Source: Fusarium oxysporum f. sp. lycopersici 4287
Taxonomy: Eukaryota; Ascomycota; Sordariomycetes; Hypocreales; Nectriaceae
NCBI RefSeq assembly: GCF_000149955.1
Contig: NC_030998.1
Span: 1,468,020 to 1,532,019, forward strand
Direction of reading: 5' to 3'
DNA length: 64,000 nucleotides
Shown: in pieces, positions 23,013-35,776 of the stretch
Numbering within the stretch: the first letter of the stretch is position 1
Layout of the letters: each line of letters opens with the position of its first letter
Translations under genes and position numbers: made by a program
Notes under the pieces: model-generated
Told to the model about the DNA's origin: nothing
The model's database searches: none
Seen by the model: only the letters and a program-made list of their open reading frames with translations

Positions 23013-24121
23013 ATGAAACTCTTCAACGCCTTCGCTACAGCGCTCGGTCTAGCTGGTCTAGCCCAAGCCCACATGGAGATGACATATCCTCCCCCCTTCA
23101 AGAGCAAATATAACCCCAACGCCGGACAAGACATCGACTACAGCATGACTTCACCTCTCAACGGCGACGGAAGCAACTTTCCCTGCAAGGGATACAACTC
23201 TCTTTTCGGCACCGCAGCCGGTGCACCTACCGCTACGTGGCAGGCTGGAAAGTCGTACAGCATCAGCATCGCTGGCGGTGCAGACCACGGAGGCGGTAGT
23301 TGCCAGGCCTCACTCTCTTTTGATCGCGGCAAGACTTGGGTCGTTATCCAGTCGTGGATTGGAAATTGCCCCAAGGCGCCGACTTCAAACTTTCAGTTTA
23401 CTCTTCCGGTTGATACACCGGCTGGAGAAGCTCTTTTCGCTTGGACTTGGTTTAACAAGATTGGAAATCGCGAGATGTATATGAATTGCGCGGCTATTAC
23501 AGTCAAGGCTGGAAGTGGAACACCAAAGACGCCACTTAAGAAGCGACCTGCTATGTTTGTCGCCAATGTCGGAAAGGGATGCGGAACCACGGAAATGGTT
23601 GATCTCATGTTTCCTAACCCGGGACCTGATGTCTCCCTCACCTCGACTAACACTGGACCGCCGGTCGGTCAGTGCCCTGCTGGACCAGGAGTCCAATATC
23701 CCTCTGCTAGTCCTTCTCCGACAAAGACAACTACTACAAAGAAGCCGACTACGACTAAGCCACCAGTGAAGTCTACAGCGTAAGTCGCCTTCTCTCTTTG
23801 TCTGATCTTGCTAACATGTTTCGCAGGCCTGGCGGTGTTTTCATCACTGTTCCTTCAACCACCAAGAAGACGACCCTCAAGTCAACAACCCGCAAGACAA
23901 CAAGCACCACGACACCAGTCAAGCCTGCACCGACCAAACCCGCCGCTGGTGTCATCACTCCCGGTACAGCTTGCAAGCCCGAAGGTTACTGGAACTGCAT
24001 CAAGACAGGAACTGCTTTCCAGCGATGTGCTTCTGGTACTTGGTCAGTCGCGATGGCTGTTGCGCCAGGAACAAGATGCGTTCCTGGGCAGAGCATGGAA
24101 TTCACAATCGAGTATGCCTGA
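23013..24121 (+). CDS. AA11 lytic polysaccharide monooxygenase with C-terminal X278-like module
   Basis: Two exons (23013 to about 23780, and 23827-24121) give about 354 aa. A 19-residue signal peptide ends in AQA, exposing His20 as the mature N-terminal His of the copper brace. The second His is His92 (GGADHGGGSCQ) and the axial Tyr is Tyr156 (NREMYMNCA). The HMEMTYPPPF start, DYSMTSPL and FAWTWFNKIGNREMY are the AA11 pattern. A Thr/Lys/Pro-rich linker of about 70 residues, in which the intron lies, joins a small Cys-rich C-terminal module (CKPEGYWNCI to TRC), recognisable as X278, the chitin-binding partner of many AA11 proteins. The protein is expected to be secreted and to oxidatively cleave chitin. 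Confidence 0.92.
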
Positions 24122-24414
24122 TGATTTTGTTATGGATTCTTTCTTTGCATTGTTATGTTTCTTATGTTTGATACTTAGAGTAGAGGATAGATAATGAGGC
24201 CTTGAATGAAAAATGCAGTCACTTTCCTTAATCAGCCTGAATGCATTACATGTCCCACTCTGTAAAATCTCCGTTATCTTCAAGGGTCCTGCGCCATTTT
24301 CCGCACGATGGATGCGGGGCTCGAAAATCGCCCGAGTCCACCTTTCCTCAAAATTACTACGCTTCCCGCCTCGGAATATTCGGGTAGCAACGCTAAAACT
24401 TCAACTCTTTGATC

Positions 24415-25710
24415 ATGGCGGAACCAGTGACTACAACGCAAGAACCGATCGAGCCTATTGCCGCGCATGAGCGGGCGGAGGAGGAGGATGAGTTTGAGAC
24501 GTCGGACTTTGACTCGGCGACTTTGTCGTCTAGTTCGACGAGTTTGAACACGAGTATTTACCAGCATGCTTTTGAGAATGGAAGACGGGTGAGTTGGACG
24601 GCTTGGCGAGGTGAGAAATGTGCTGATTCGGGATAGTATCATCAATATCGTCATGGAACGTATGAGACCGGAAAGCGCATTGCGGTTTAAGACTGACAGG
24701 AGTAGATATCCTATTCCCAACGATGATGCGGAGCAGAACCGAGACGATATGAAGCACGCCATGATGCTGGAGCTCACCAAGTAGGATACAGCCATTGGAT
24801 GCGAAGCGACTGAGACACTGACATTTCAAGTGGCAACCTGTTCTTCTCGCCCATCATCGAAAACCCCCAGAAGATTATTGATCTTGCAACCGGAACTGGT
24901 ATCTGGGCCATCGACGGTAAGTCAGACCGCTCTTTCGCAAGGCCTCAAGGCTCACCATCCAAGTCGCCGATAAATTCCCCAGCGCATCTGTGACAGGAGT
25001 CGATCTCAGTCCCATTCAACCATCATGGGTCCCTCCAAACCTCAAGTTTCTCGTCGACGACATCGAAGACGAATGGATGCACGGCGGTGACTTTGACTTT
25101 GTGCACATGCGCTGCATCAGCCCCTGGTTAAAAGACGAAGTCAAGGTTCTTCGTCAAGCACACGAGTACGCTCACCCATCCCCTCCCCCCCTGCATCTCA
25201 TCTCACATGCAACAGTCACATGAAGCCTGGCGCCTGGATCGAAATCCAAGAACTCGATGCCCGCGCCAATTGCGATGACGGCTCCCTAGCCCCAGACGCC
25301 CCTCTCGCCAAATTCTTCGACACCGCTGAACAAGCCGTAGCCAGTTTCGGCATGAAGTTTCGTGCAGGTGAGAACTTGCGCGAACCTCTTGAGAAGGCGG
25401 GCTTCACCAACGTCTCCTGCAAAGTCCTCAAAGTCCCCATCGGAACATGGGCAAAGGTAAATACCTCGAGCAATCTTGACACGAATGGGCTGACAACCGG
25501 TAGGATAAAAAGCTTCGCCTCATTGGATTGTACCTCAAGACCGCGGTCAACGACATGTTCGGCGCCATGGCTGCGAAGCCGCTGCGCAAGATCTTGGGGC
25601 CTGAAGAGATTGAGGTATTCTTGGCTGATGCGAGAAAGGATTTGAACAATGTGAATATTCATTCATATGAGAATTATTACTTCTGGATGGGACAGAAGGC
25701 GGCAGAGTAG
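24415..25710 (+). CDS. LaeA-like SAM-dependent methyltransferase (copy 1)
   Basis: Six or seven exons, each bounded by GT-AG, join into about 330 aa. An acidic Ser/Thr-rich N-terminus is followed by YHQYRHGT, YPIPNDDAEQNRDDMKH, then SAM motif I DLATGTGIWAID (split by an intron just after the last D), DLSPIQPSWVPPN, FDFVHMRCI and the KPGAWIEIQE strand. The layout matches the LaeA/Umta class of fungal methyltransferases, which includes the secondary-metabolism regulator LaeA as well as many paralogues of unknown target. It is probably one of the paralogues; location and substrate are unknown. A related gene lies 3.8 kb downstream. Confidence 0.85.
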
Positions 25711-26016
25711 AGAGGTTGGTAGAATAAGAAGCCTTGGAAAAAGCTCTCGTGCGATCTCAGTTCTCTGTAGCCACGCGTACTTTGGAGCGATCTCGGTAAA
25801 GAATATCTGAGTTATCTGTTGCTTTCAATACCAAGTGAGAGCTACCGCAGCCTCTTTTTGCAATCAATATTGTCAGGGTCTTCTTCATGGTGATTGGTTC
25901 AAGTTCTTGGCGTCTTTCAGCCTCATGCAATGCCAAAACCCCGCACCAGTCACGCACCTCATGATAGTACATTATGCGAGAACCGCACCAATACCCCAAC
26001 GACTTGACATATAGAG

Positions 26017-27521
26017 ATGGATCCTATCAGTGTTGTATCCAATGTCGTCTGGCTTATTGCGACCGCTATATTGTTTCGCAACTATGTCAAAGGAAGAGAA
26101 GGACTCCTTGACAGGCAGAAATGGAAGAACAGTGTTCGCCTTGGTCCCAGCGGAAAGCGATTCCACGGTGCCTGCGATATAGCACTTGCAGGAGAGTCGC
26201 GTTGGCAATACCTTTGGGACGATGAAGTGGAACTCGTACCCCAAGGCGAGACAACACATCATCTGCCTCCGCAGGACGATCAGGGTATACGACTAGTGGT
26301 GATAGAAGTAGGATCCGATGGTTCTGAGGACACATTTCCAGTTGCTACGGGGTTCATGCAACTTTCTAGGGAATGGCAACAGGCTTCCCTGGACGTGTCG
26401 TATCATGTCACAACGTATGAGACTGCATGGCCCGTTAAAGCCACAAGATTCATTAGAGTTTGGGAAGGAAACCAGAAGAGATGCGGTAAGTCTGTGATGA
26501 ACTGCATGGACTTCTTTTAACACTATCAGCTCTCATCAAATGCGATACGTATGCACGGAAACAACCCAGCGATGGTTTCCCAGACTTCTATTCCGCAAAA
26601 CAAATCAGCATAGAACTCAAGTTACTAGATGCATCTTACATCGCCGTTCGATCCAAGGACAACTGGAAGCAATTATTTCTGCTGCAGTTCCACCACGCAT
26701 GCTTGAAGCTCTTTATCGAATTCCTTAATGCCTTGGAAACGGATGAAATCGATAATGCAGATGATGCAGCCACGGATCCCAGCTTAGCAGAGCTTCGACA
26801 ATGGAACTTGAAAACAATCACCAAGCGGTCGTACGAGTATCGAGACCTTGCAGAGATGGGCCGCAAATTGATATCCACCACGGAATGTCTAATTGATGTA
26901 GCAAGATCAATATCTCCAGTCGTCGATTCGCCAGTTCATGCGAATAGGTTCATGGCCATTGACATGGAATTGCGAGGTTTCTGTCGGGAGGCAAACGAGC
27001 AACTTCAGAAATTCTCAGACCGACTTGATCACGATCTCAAATACCTTGAACTCGCGCGGAACATCAACCAGACAAGGGGCGTTCAGCAACTGACGCTTCT
27101 AGCTACCATTTTTCTACCTTTATCACTCGCCGCTGGTGTTCTGAGCATGCAAACGAGATTTAAAGATCTAGGAACACTGTTGTACGACTTCTTCGGCGTG
27201 GTGGTGCTCCTCGCGGCTATCGTTCTCATCATCATGATCATGATGAGTCTTGTGTCTGTCGTGAATGAACTGGATAGTAAGTTCCTTCGCAATCGAGTTT
27301 ATAGAGAGAAGGTTCGAGGAAAGGTGCTGTTCACGATCATCACCGGGTTCTTTATATTTGGATGTCTGATGTTATCGTCCTTCTTGGTTGGGATGTTCAA
27401 AGACGTTTCACTTGGTGCCAAGATCTTGGGATATGGTGTTGCAGCGATATGTGGTGTATGGATAGTCGTGCTTCTGTTAGTTATCGGGGGCATTCTGAGT
27501 TTGGATCTGTTAGGTCGGTAA
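26017..27521 (+). CDS. CorA-like multi-pass membrane protein
   Basis: Two exons (26017-26485 and 26530-27521) join as RCALIKCDT and give about 486 aa. The middle is a long helical domain ending in TRGVQQLTLLATIFLPLSLAAGVLSMQTRFKDLG, which has the shape of the CorA pore helix and its loop. The GMN signature of true CorA magnesium channels is replaced by GVLSMQ. Instead of the usual two helices there appear to be four at the C-terminus, plus a possible one near residue 10. Fungal proteins of this kind are annotated as CorA/ZntB-like, but ion transport is unproven. It sits between two LaeA-like methyltransferases. Confidence 0.7.
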
Positions 27522-27959
27522 GGGCGTGCTAGTCAAAGCGAGAAGAAATTCATGAACACGAGCAGAAGCTGGAGGCTCAAGTTATGAACGTTGTTCTGGA
27601 GGGTTAGCCTGAACATGTCAAGTGTGGAATGAACAAAGAGGATCCAGTGAAACATATGTTCAGCATCTCCTCTTTACCTTGATTAATGCATGGGCTGCCC
27701 CCATCTTTTGGCATTGCTACAACTCAGGAGGGGCTGATGTAACTGGCAGTTATTTAGCCACTAATTATCCGGCTATTTCTGCCCCGCCATATTTAGTGAC
27801 ATGAAGTTAGTGCTGCATCCCACCTCTCTCGTCTTTTCCCACCTTAACAACTTCGTCTACTCACATACCACCATTTGAACAGTTTTTCATCTTTCTTTTC
27901 TATCGTAACCATTTATATGCAGTTACCTTCATACTAAAAGTCTTAAAGCAGCACCGACT
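27522..27959. other. intergenic region
   Basis: About 440 bases hold the promoter of the next gene. Nothing else is recognised. Confidence 0.5.
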
Positions 27960-28751
27960 ATGGATTTTCTCGAAGGTCTTTCCGGCTCCTTCCTCCATCT
28001 TATTCTTTGTCGCGACCATAGACCCCAACGTCCTCTCAACGTTGAGGACAGACCTGACATCCACCTCCCTCCCACCTATCTCGAAAACGCAATCGGTGCG
28101 CTCAACTCCAGGGGCGACTTCACCCACGAGGCGTGGCAGAAATGTCAGACAAAGCTGGAGGAGCTGAGAGACGAACAAGCTGAGCCGGGTGTATTCCCCG
28201 TGCTTGATGCGGTCGAAAACGCCTTCCGAGAGGTGGTCGTCGACTTGAAGGACGTTTCTGAGTTGAAGAATGACGCCGAGCAAGACATCAGCGTTCTTCT
28301 TCGCCCGGAGCTCGACGTACGAGGTTAGGCACCCTCCGTCATGGCCCGGGTCGTTGGGGTGAATGATGCTAGTGATTTCCCAGGTGAGTATTGGTGGAAA
28401 GACAACGGAAAAGAAGACATTACTAACAAATCAATTTACTCAGTGATCGAGACCTTTCGCACCGAGCTTGTCAAGGCGGACGAGATCCTCCTTGGAGGAG
28501 CAACCAATGAGAACGGCGAAGTGATCGAGAGATTCATGGGGATCGACAAGCTCTACACAGAGGTGCTCCCGCAGCTAGAAACTTTCCTTGCGGTTCAGAA
28601 TAACGCCGGAATAATGATTATGATGATTTTGGAGATCATCAAATTGCAGCAGGTTGTGGAGGAGAGTGGGGAGGGCCAATGGCTCCAGCCACTCAAAGAC
28701 ACTCTCGGAGAGGCTCTATACGAGCAAATCGTACAAGCCGGGGCGGTTTGA
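27960..28751 (+). CDS. hypothetical helical protein, spliced
   Basis: I do not recognise this family. The ATG at 27960 opens a frame of 122 codons ending VRG then TAG (28326-28328). The same frame continues past it as MARVVGVNDASDFP to a clear intron (GTGAGT donor at about 28384, ACTAAC branch, acceptor before VIETFRTEL) and stops at 28751. Two readings are possible. One is a single 120-nt intron from GTTAGG at 28324 to 28443, which keeps phase and gives DVR-VIETF, about 223 aa. The other is a nonsense codon upstream of a shorter intron. The product is acidic, helix-rich, and without signal peptide or membrane segment. Confidence 0.6.
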
Positions 28752-29475
28752 TTGACAAGAAGAGCCTACGAATTCCCAATGGGACAAGGAACCTCATTCA
28801 AAAGGAAACATCCCGACCAAGTCAAGCTCGTAGACAATACATACAGAGCCACACAAAGTCTCCCGATTCAAATGTAATGACAAGACTTTGTAATGACTTA
28901 ATCAGTGACCTTATTACATGAGGGTGAATGACTGTTTTGAATGCACGATGACGGATATTGATATGTTGGACTTGGGGCATGGTACTGGTCTGGTCTGATC
29001 ATGGATGGAGTGGCCTACTGCTGATTGGCTGGCTTAAAGGATAAGCGATAAGATCTAGTAGAGACCATTCCTCCCAAAACTTTACTGCCATATATTGATG
29101 GAATGTCATTCCGTCCCGCCACTGTTGACTACGGTGCGAACGATTGAGTTCTCGACCTTCATTTTGCTCCAAAAAGTCAAGGAGGTCCTAGCGAGCTAAC
29201 CTCCTTTCTCCGCTGACTGCAACACAAACAATACCCGTCGACAATTGGCTCCCCAGAAGCAGACAAGCCCAAACCGCATTCGTTCTAAGCCGCATGCCAG
29301 CCCCACCAAAACCAGTTTCTTTATCATATCACCAAACGCGCCTCGCTTCCCAAAAGTTCCCCTCAATCCCCCTTTTCCGCTGTTGGTCGACATCAAATTC
29401 CACCCTCACACGTAGAAAGACACAAGCAAAAGCACGACTCAGCCCTTGCAGATACTGTTGGTCACGTACTGCAGA
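28752..29475. other. intergenic region
   Basis: About 720 bases lie between the hypothetical gene and the second LaeA-like gene. No feature can be supported. Confidence 0.5.
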
Positions 29476-31002
29476 ATGTCTGAACAGCCCTCTTCTCCTG
29501 TTGCTGCCGCTGCTCCTGCTGCGGCTCGGTCCGATTTAGCGCCGGCCATTGAGTCAGCTCCAGCGCCGCAGCCTGAGTTAGTTCCCGCTGCTGATCCACA
29601 GGTGAGTTTAAAGCACTTTCTCGTATGGAGATACTTATTTCGGCCTTTGCTAATGCTGTAAGGATGGTGATGAGAGTGAGACCGACTCGGCTGTTGGCGA
29701 TGATGCGTATGGGATCCTTGCTGATACTACCTCACTGTTGCTGACGATTCTGCAGGGCGAGCTCCACTGCTTCCATCACCTCTAGCATCCTTGAGTACCG
29801 CACTATTCAGGGTCGAACGTTTCACAGTGATAGACATCCTACCGAGTACTTTACTCCCAACGATGAGCAGCAGTCTGCATCCATTGACATCAAGTACGTG
29901 GCACCTTCTCGGGACTGAATCTTGCTGACAATCCATAGCCATCACGCTTTGACGCAGCTTCTCAGTGGAAAGCTCTTCCTTGCCCCTATCAAGGACAACG
30001 TGCAGGTGAGTGCATACATTATTAATTTGGGACATGCTCACACCGATTAGAAAGTACTCGATGTAGGAACCGGAACAGGTGAGATTTGCATGCATATCAT
30101 ACGTTGACTTGGCTAATCAGGTACAGGTATCTGGGCAATGTAAGACATCTGAACCCTGGGTCACGATGACGACTCACCCTTTAGTGACTTTGCAGACGAA
30201 TACCCTGAGGCTGAAGTCATCGGCTCTGACCTCTCACCCATTCAACCTAGGTACGCCTCCCCTTTCCCTCCCCAGTCAACTCACCTCATCATTTCCAGCT
30301 GGGTTCCTCCCAATGTCAAGTTCGAGATCGACGACGCCACACTCCGCTGGACATGGGACAACAACACCTTCGACTTCATCCACATCCGCTATCTCTTCGG
30401 CGCCATCAAAGACTGGTCATCTCTCTTCAAGGAAGCGTACCGCTGCTGCGCCCCCGATGGCTGGATCCAATCTGCCGAAGCAGACGTCCACATCCGCAGT
30501 GATGATGGGACCACTGATGATCTCGACTGCTTGAAGCTCTGGGCGAAGCTTTTCACTGAGGGTGGCGCTGCGCTTGGAAACCCCTTCTTCGTGCAGGAGG
30601 GCGATTTGCAGGAGAAGGGCATTCAGGCTGCTGGGTTCACTGACATCAAGAGCATTGAGTACAAGGTGAATTACACTCTGAAGATTACGAGGCAAGGCTG
30701 ACGGTTTAGTTCCCTATCGGCGGTTGGCCCCGTGACTCTGAACTCGCTTCGGTCGGTAACTACGTCCGCGCGACTCTCGAGAACGATCTTGAAGGTACAT
30801 CATCCAACCTTCCATCAACACAAAGTCCCGTCACTAACTATATCTCAGGCTACACCCTTCTTCTCTGGAAGACCATCCTTCAGTGGCCCGAGGACGAGTA
30901 TCAAGCCTTCCTCATGGAGATGCGCAAGTTCCTCAAAAACCGCAAGGTCCATGCTTACATGACTGTCCGCTACGTCTACGGTCGCAAGGCAGAAGCTACT
31001 TG
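29476..31002 (+). CDS. LaeA-like SAM-dependent methyltransferase (copy 2)
   Basis: About ten exons, one coding for only a few residues around the SAM motif, join into roughly 330 aa. After an Ala/Pro-rich N-terminus come [35 protein letters not shown], motif [52 protein letters not shown] and the terminal region ending [11 protein letters not shown]. It is the same class as the gene at 24415, but the identity looks modest and intron positions only partly agree, so it is an old rather than recent duplicate. No polyketide or peptide synthetase gene is in the window, so a metabolite-cluster role is not indicated. Confidence 0.85.
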
Positions 31003-32291
31003 AGGACTTCTTTACGAACTGTTATAGAAAAGATCATTTTTGGGAGGCCATTTGTGTTTGAGCATGAAATGAGAATTGAATAACGTTTATAGCATACGTA
31101 TGAATAGCTGTTTCCTAGAATTTAAATTTGCATTGCATTCGCCTCGCTGCTTTTGTTTAATCTCCCTTTCCTCAGTAAGGATCAAGGATTACATAGCAAA
31201 AGAGCGTTTTTCACTCCAACATGAAGAGAAAGGCCCATTATGATGAGCTCGCGAAGTGCAGCATGTAGACCAAGAGTCCAAACCCAATCTCTTCAAGACT
31301 GTATAACCACGATACAGTCACAACAAAATCATCCGATTGCTACAGCTTAAACCTTTCCAAAACGTAGATGTAATAGTCTCCAATTAGTACGTTCAGTTTC
31401 TGTTGTGTTTCCAGCATGTTCAACAAAATCTCAAATTCCCCAAAGCCTCTCCATTCACCATTCACCAAAGTCCAAGTACTTTTATTTATCAACTCGGAGA
31501 AAACTAGGCCCCGCGAGATTTCTAAGCAAGCTTTCGGACTCATATTGAGCTATAGGGTATGCAGCAAGATGAGAGATACTGGTGTTTTGGAAGCTCCAAT
31601 GAGTCACTAAATGACAAAGTCGCTCATAAAATTCAAGAAACAAAATCCAACGGTATCCAGAATACTTGCCACGTTCGATTGGATAAGAGTGTAAATACCT
31701 CAATCCCATCGCCGTTGAGAAATCGACCTGTCCTTCCACATCCAGCCAGCGATTGGCTACCGAGCGACGGAGGAGAGTCCGACGCCCCGCCAGATAAGGC
31801 CAAGACGGGGAGGGCGGTCTTGAGCTCCGGTTGGTGCTAACAGAATCAAGCTTTTTGATCCTCCATTTTGATCTCGACGCCCGCAGAGATGTCATCTGAA
31901 TTTGAGGCCTCCTTTTGACTCGTGTGTTTATGGCATATGTCTTCATTCTGAACAAAGTGCTCATGAGTATGAATATGCGTTGTTCTACGTCTGGCTAAGC
32001 TTGCGTTAGCGGTGATCTTGGCTGTAAAGGTGTATCGTATCCCAACAGCCCGGGAATGTCTACTAACGGCTTCTTCTTGCAGTTTAAGCATAATCATAAA
32101 TGCATATTGTGCTGCCCCACAGCACTTGACTTCTTTGTCTAGTAGTCTGACTGTTTCAGGCATGCCGAGGAGCAGGGAAATAAATTGCTCAGTATAAAAT
32201 GCCTAGAGCGCTTTTCTTTCCATTCTCACCCTTTCAACCGTAACCTTATTCCGTACAACGACTGTGCCTCTGGTCACTCATCTTGCCCAAC
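31003..32291. other. 1.3 kb intergenic region
   Basis: ORFs up to 160 codons occur on the minus strand but show no domain, sensible start context or splice sites. I see nothing else. Confidence 0.5.
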
Positions 32292-34845
32292 ATGCTACGC
32301 CCCCCGATCAACTTCCTCACATTACACTGTGATGCTACCCACTTCCGCGTGCAGCCTCTACCATCTGATAACTAATCTTTGATTTGCCGCTAGATGCGTA
32401 CATCATCTTGATGGGCTTGATAGCCCTGCCTATCCTGTACCCTTACGGAAACATGCCCGCCATCGACGCTTGGTTCTTTGGTGCCAGTGCGTCGACAGAG
32501 TCTGGCTTGAACACGTGCGTTGCTTACTCTCCTTTGCTGCACTGTCGCCATGACGATTTCTGACATGTTTGGTAGTATCGACGTCAAGGATCTCAAGACA
32601 TATCAGCAGCTCTACATTTACTTCATTCCTATCTTGACCAACCTGGGCTTTATAAACATAGTGGTAGTTGTCGTGCGCCTCTTTTGGTTCAAGAGGCATC
32701 TGAAGCGTCTTAGTGAGTAATTTGCAAATCCGTTCAATCGTTACCCCATGACTTATCACAGGAACCCGCAGCCCCTCAAAATCTCGACAACAGCCCAGGT
32801 ATACCTGATGTCGACATTGAGAGTGCTCGTCATGAGTCAAAAGTCCCTGCTGATACAACTGAAAACTCTGCCGAAGTCACTAATGAGCCAAATGGTAAGG
32901 CTAAAGCGACAGATGACCACATCGAAGAGGATGCTACAATTGCAAATGAAGACAGGCGAGTGGCCCGTACCATGACCATCACCTTCGATCCATCCACCGA
33001 AAAGCACAAGGAAGACGCTGCCCTCTACATCCCTGGTCCGCGAGCTCGCGACCGTGGTAGGTTTACTCTTGCACGCCTCAGATGAGTACTGACAGATCAA
33101 TCAAGGGTATCCAATCGCTCCCAGAAGCCATGAAGCCGCGCGTCATCCGGATGACAGTGATGATGGTGGGAGATTCTACCGTATAGTATCTGTTCATATA
33201 CTGATCGGTTATAGATGATGCAATCAAACCTGTACCCAACAAAATTCTGAACAACGGAAGCTCATCCATGCGTCGTCGGCGACGCTTCAGCAGTGATGAT
33301 GGCCTAGAAATCACAGTTTCCCGCTCCATGGATCGAGTTGCGGGCGTAGCAGCTTCGTTCCTGGCTCTGGGGTCACAGACAGCGCCTCAGCCGCGCGTCA
33401 TCTCTTCAGACTCCAACCGACAGCCTGCCATCAACGACGTCCCTTTCCTCTCACGCCAAGCTACCCTCGGACGGAACTCGCAGTTCAAGAACCTTACTTC
33501 ACATGATCGAGAGGTCCTCGGCGGTATTGAGTATAGGAGTCTGAAGCTGTTACTGAAGATCGTCGTGGGTAGGTACCTGTGTTACAAGCCGGCAAGGGGT
33601 CCATGATAGCTAAAAACATCTCCAGTTTACTTCTTTGGTCTTCATATCTTTGGTGCGGTTTGTCTCGTCGGCTGGATCCATACTGCTGATAAGCAATACG
33701 CGGATATCCTACAGGCAAGTGGACAGGATAAGACCTGGTGGTAAGTACCCAGAGACCTGTGTGTTACAAATTAGCTGACCAGATTGACCCTTCAAACAGG
33801 GGCATCTACTCCGCTCAGACAATGGTCGATAACCTAGGCTTTACTCTCACACCGGACTCTATGATCTCATTCCGCACTGCCAAGTGGCCCATGATCCTCA
33901 TGAGCTTCCTCGCATTCGCTGGAAACACGCTCTATCCTGTCTTTCTGCGTTTGGGCATATGGGTCATGTCAAAGTTAGTACCAAAGACCTCACCTACACA
34001 AGAGTCCCTCGCATTCCTGCTCAACTATCCTCGTCGATGCTACATGTTGCTCTTCCCTAGCGGTCCGACGTGGATCCTCTTCGGTATCATCTTCGCTCTC
34101 AACTTCATCGACATCCTTCTCATAATAGTTCTCGACCTCTCCAATCCCGAAGTTGCCTCTCTTCCGCTTTCTCAGCGCATCCCAGCCGCTATCTTCCAGG
34201 CTGCATCAGCGCGCCATACTGGTACCGCTAGCTTCAATCTTGCAAACGTCAGCCCCGCTGTGCAGCTCAGCTTACTGATCATGATGTATATCGCCGTTTT
34301 CCCCATCGCGATCAGTATTCGCGCATCAAATGCTTATGAGGAGAAGTCCCTTGGTCTTTGGGACGAAGAGAAGTCTCTAGATGAGAAGCATAGCAAGACT
34401 TATCTCTTGACTCATATGAAGAACCAGCTTGGCTTCGACCTTTGGTATATTTTCTTGGGAACTTTCTGTATATGTATTTCTGAGTCGACGAGGATCGCAG
34501 ATGTCAACGAGCCTGTAAGTGCGCTTCCAAGTGTCATGGCGATGATATGATTTGACATTGGTCTTAGGCTTTCTCGGTATTTTCGGTCCTGTTCGAAGTT
34601 ACCTCTGCATAGTAAGTGTTGCTTTGGCGGGATCGGCATGGGAGACAGGAGCTAACCCTCTGGCCAGCGGAAATGTTGGGCTGAGTCTTGGGTACCCAAC
34701 AGTGAGCACCTCACTATGCGGCATGTTTGGAACGTTTGGAAAAGCAGTCATCTGTCTGATGATGATTCGAGGGCGTCACCGTGGATTACCATATGCCCTC
34801 GATCGTGCCATAATGCTCCCCACTGGACAGATTATTGAGAACTGA
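32292..34845 (+). CDS. Trk-type potassium transporter
   Basis: About ten exons give some 690 aa. Exon 1 (MLRPPINFLTLH) splices to YAYIILMGLIALPILYPYGNMPAIDAWFFGASASTESGLNT, which is the first pore repeat of fungal Trk1/Trk2. A long hydrophilic cytosolic loop rich in Asp, Glu and Arg follows, then GGIEYRSLKLL, further membrane segments, and FCICISESTRIA. The last two exons give VTSAYGNVGLSLGYP and GRHRGLPYALDRAIMLP, the conserved Trk C-terminus. All introns are GT-AG; the acceptor of intron 3 is the second of two candidates, chosen by frame. It mediates high-affinity potassium uptake at the plasma membrane. Confidence 0.93.
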
Positions 34846-35776
34846 ATAGTTCTCGATAGGATATCGAGACTCTGGCAGGCAGTCGTTATTGTTCTGGATT
34901 TAAAATGCGATATGCTTCCAGGGACTTCTCTAATGATCCAACTTGACTTCTTGGTATAAGATTTTCTTGATGCCAGGCAAGTATAATTAGAGAATGGCAC
35001 AAAAATCTCAGCAAACACAAGCGATAATGTCCACGGAGTATTGATCCAAGATTCCTAAGAAACTTTGTGGTAGGACCATTCCCATGATTACGATCAATGC
35101 AAGCCTGGAGAAAATCCTAGATTAGACGAACTGATTATGCAGACGATGGCCTTTTGTCTCATTAACCTGATGCCATTTCAAGACCGGTATTCGAGGGATT
35201 AAATAGAAGTTTCGTTCCATTAAACATCCAGCATCTTGATTGGCGCGCTCGGAAAATGAGCTTTGCCATTGGTCCATTTCCGCCGGTACAGTCAGACCTG
35301 ACCCTCCGGAGACATGGAATAAAGAACTTATCAAAAGCGATGATCAGCTCGAGATTCTTTTCGGTCAAAAGTTCATCTCAGTGGATATTTCGGATTCTCA
35401 GGTTTCTAACTGGTTCAGCGTCGATCGGTGAAACCCCTTCGCCTCAAAGTCCAGTTTAATAAGCAACCAACTCGTCGAAGGCGTACATTTTCCCTTCGTG
35501 TGCCGCAAGATAAACATGGAACGAGTTACATTTGGAGCCAAATCGGCATCTAGTGCTGACATTAAAAAACATATCGGCATGAATCACTCAATACTGAGCT
35601 GTAACCCCGTTATCTCGATCGAGATCAATCGCAAACAAAATTAGATCCTCCGATCAACTAATAAAGGGCCAAAGTTCATCTTGCCCGGCATGCTCATCAC
35701 AGTCCGGATATAATATCACTGTGAATCTCACATCAAAGGAGTACCGACGTCCCCAATACCTTGTATCTTCACTAAG
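34846..35776. other. intergenic region
   Basis: About 930 bases, no gene recognised. Confidence 0.5.

Noticed and set aside
28341..28751. Separate gene starting at MARVVG
   Set aside because: It would begin inside what splices better as one gene with the upstream frame; the ATG context is weak.
24415..31002. Secondary-metabolite gene cluster
   Set aside because: LaeA-like genes are present, but no polyketide synthase, NRPS, terpene cyclase or tailoring set occurs in the window.
31482..31964. 160-codon minus-strand ORF
   Set aside because: Arg/Ser-rich without pattern, no recognisable domain, no promoter or splice signals.
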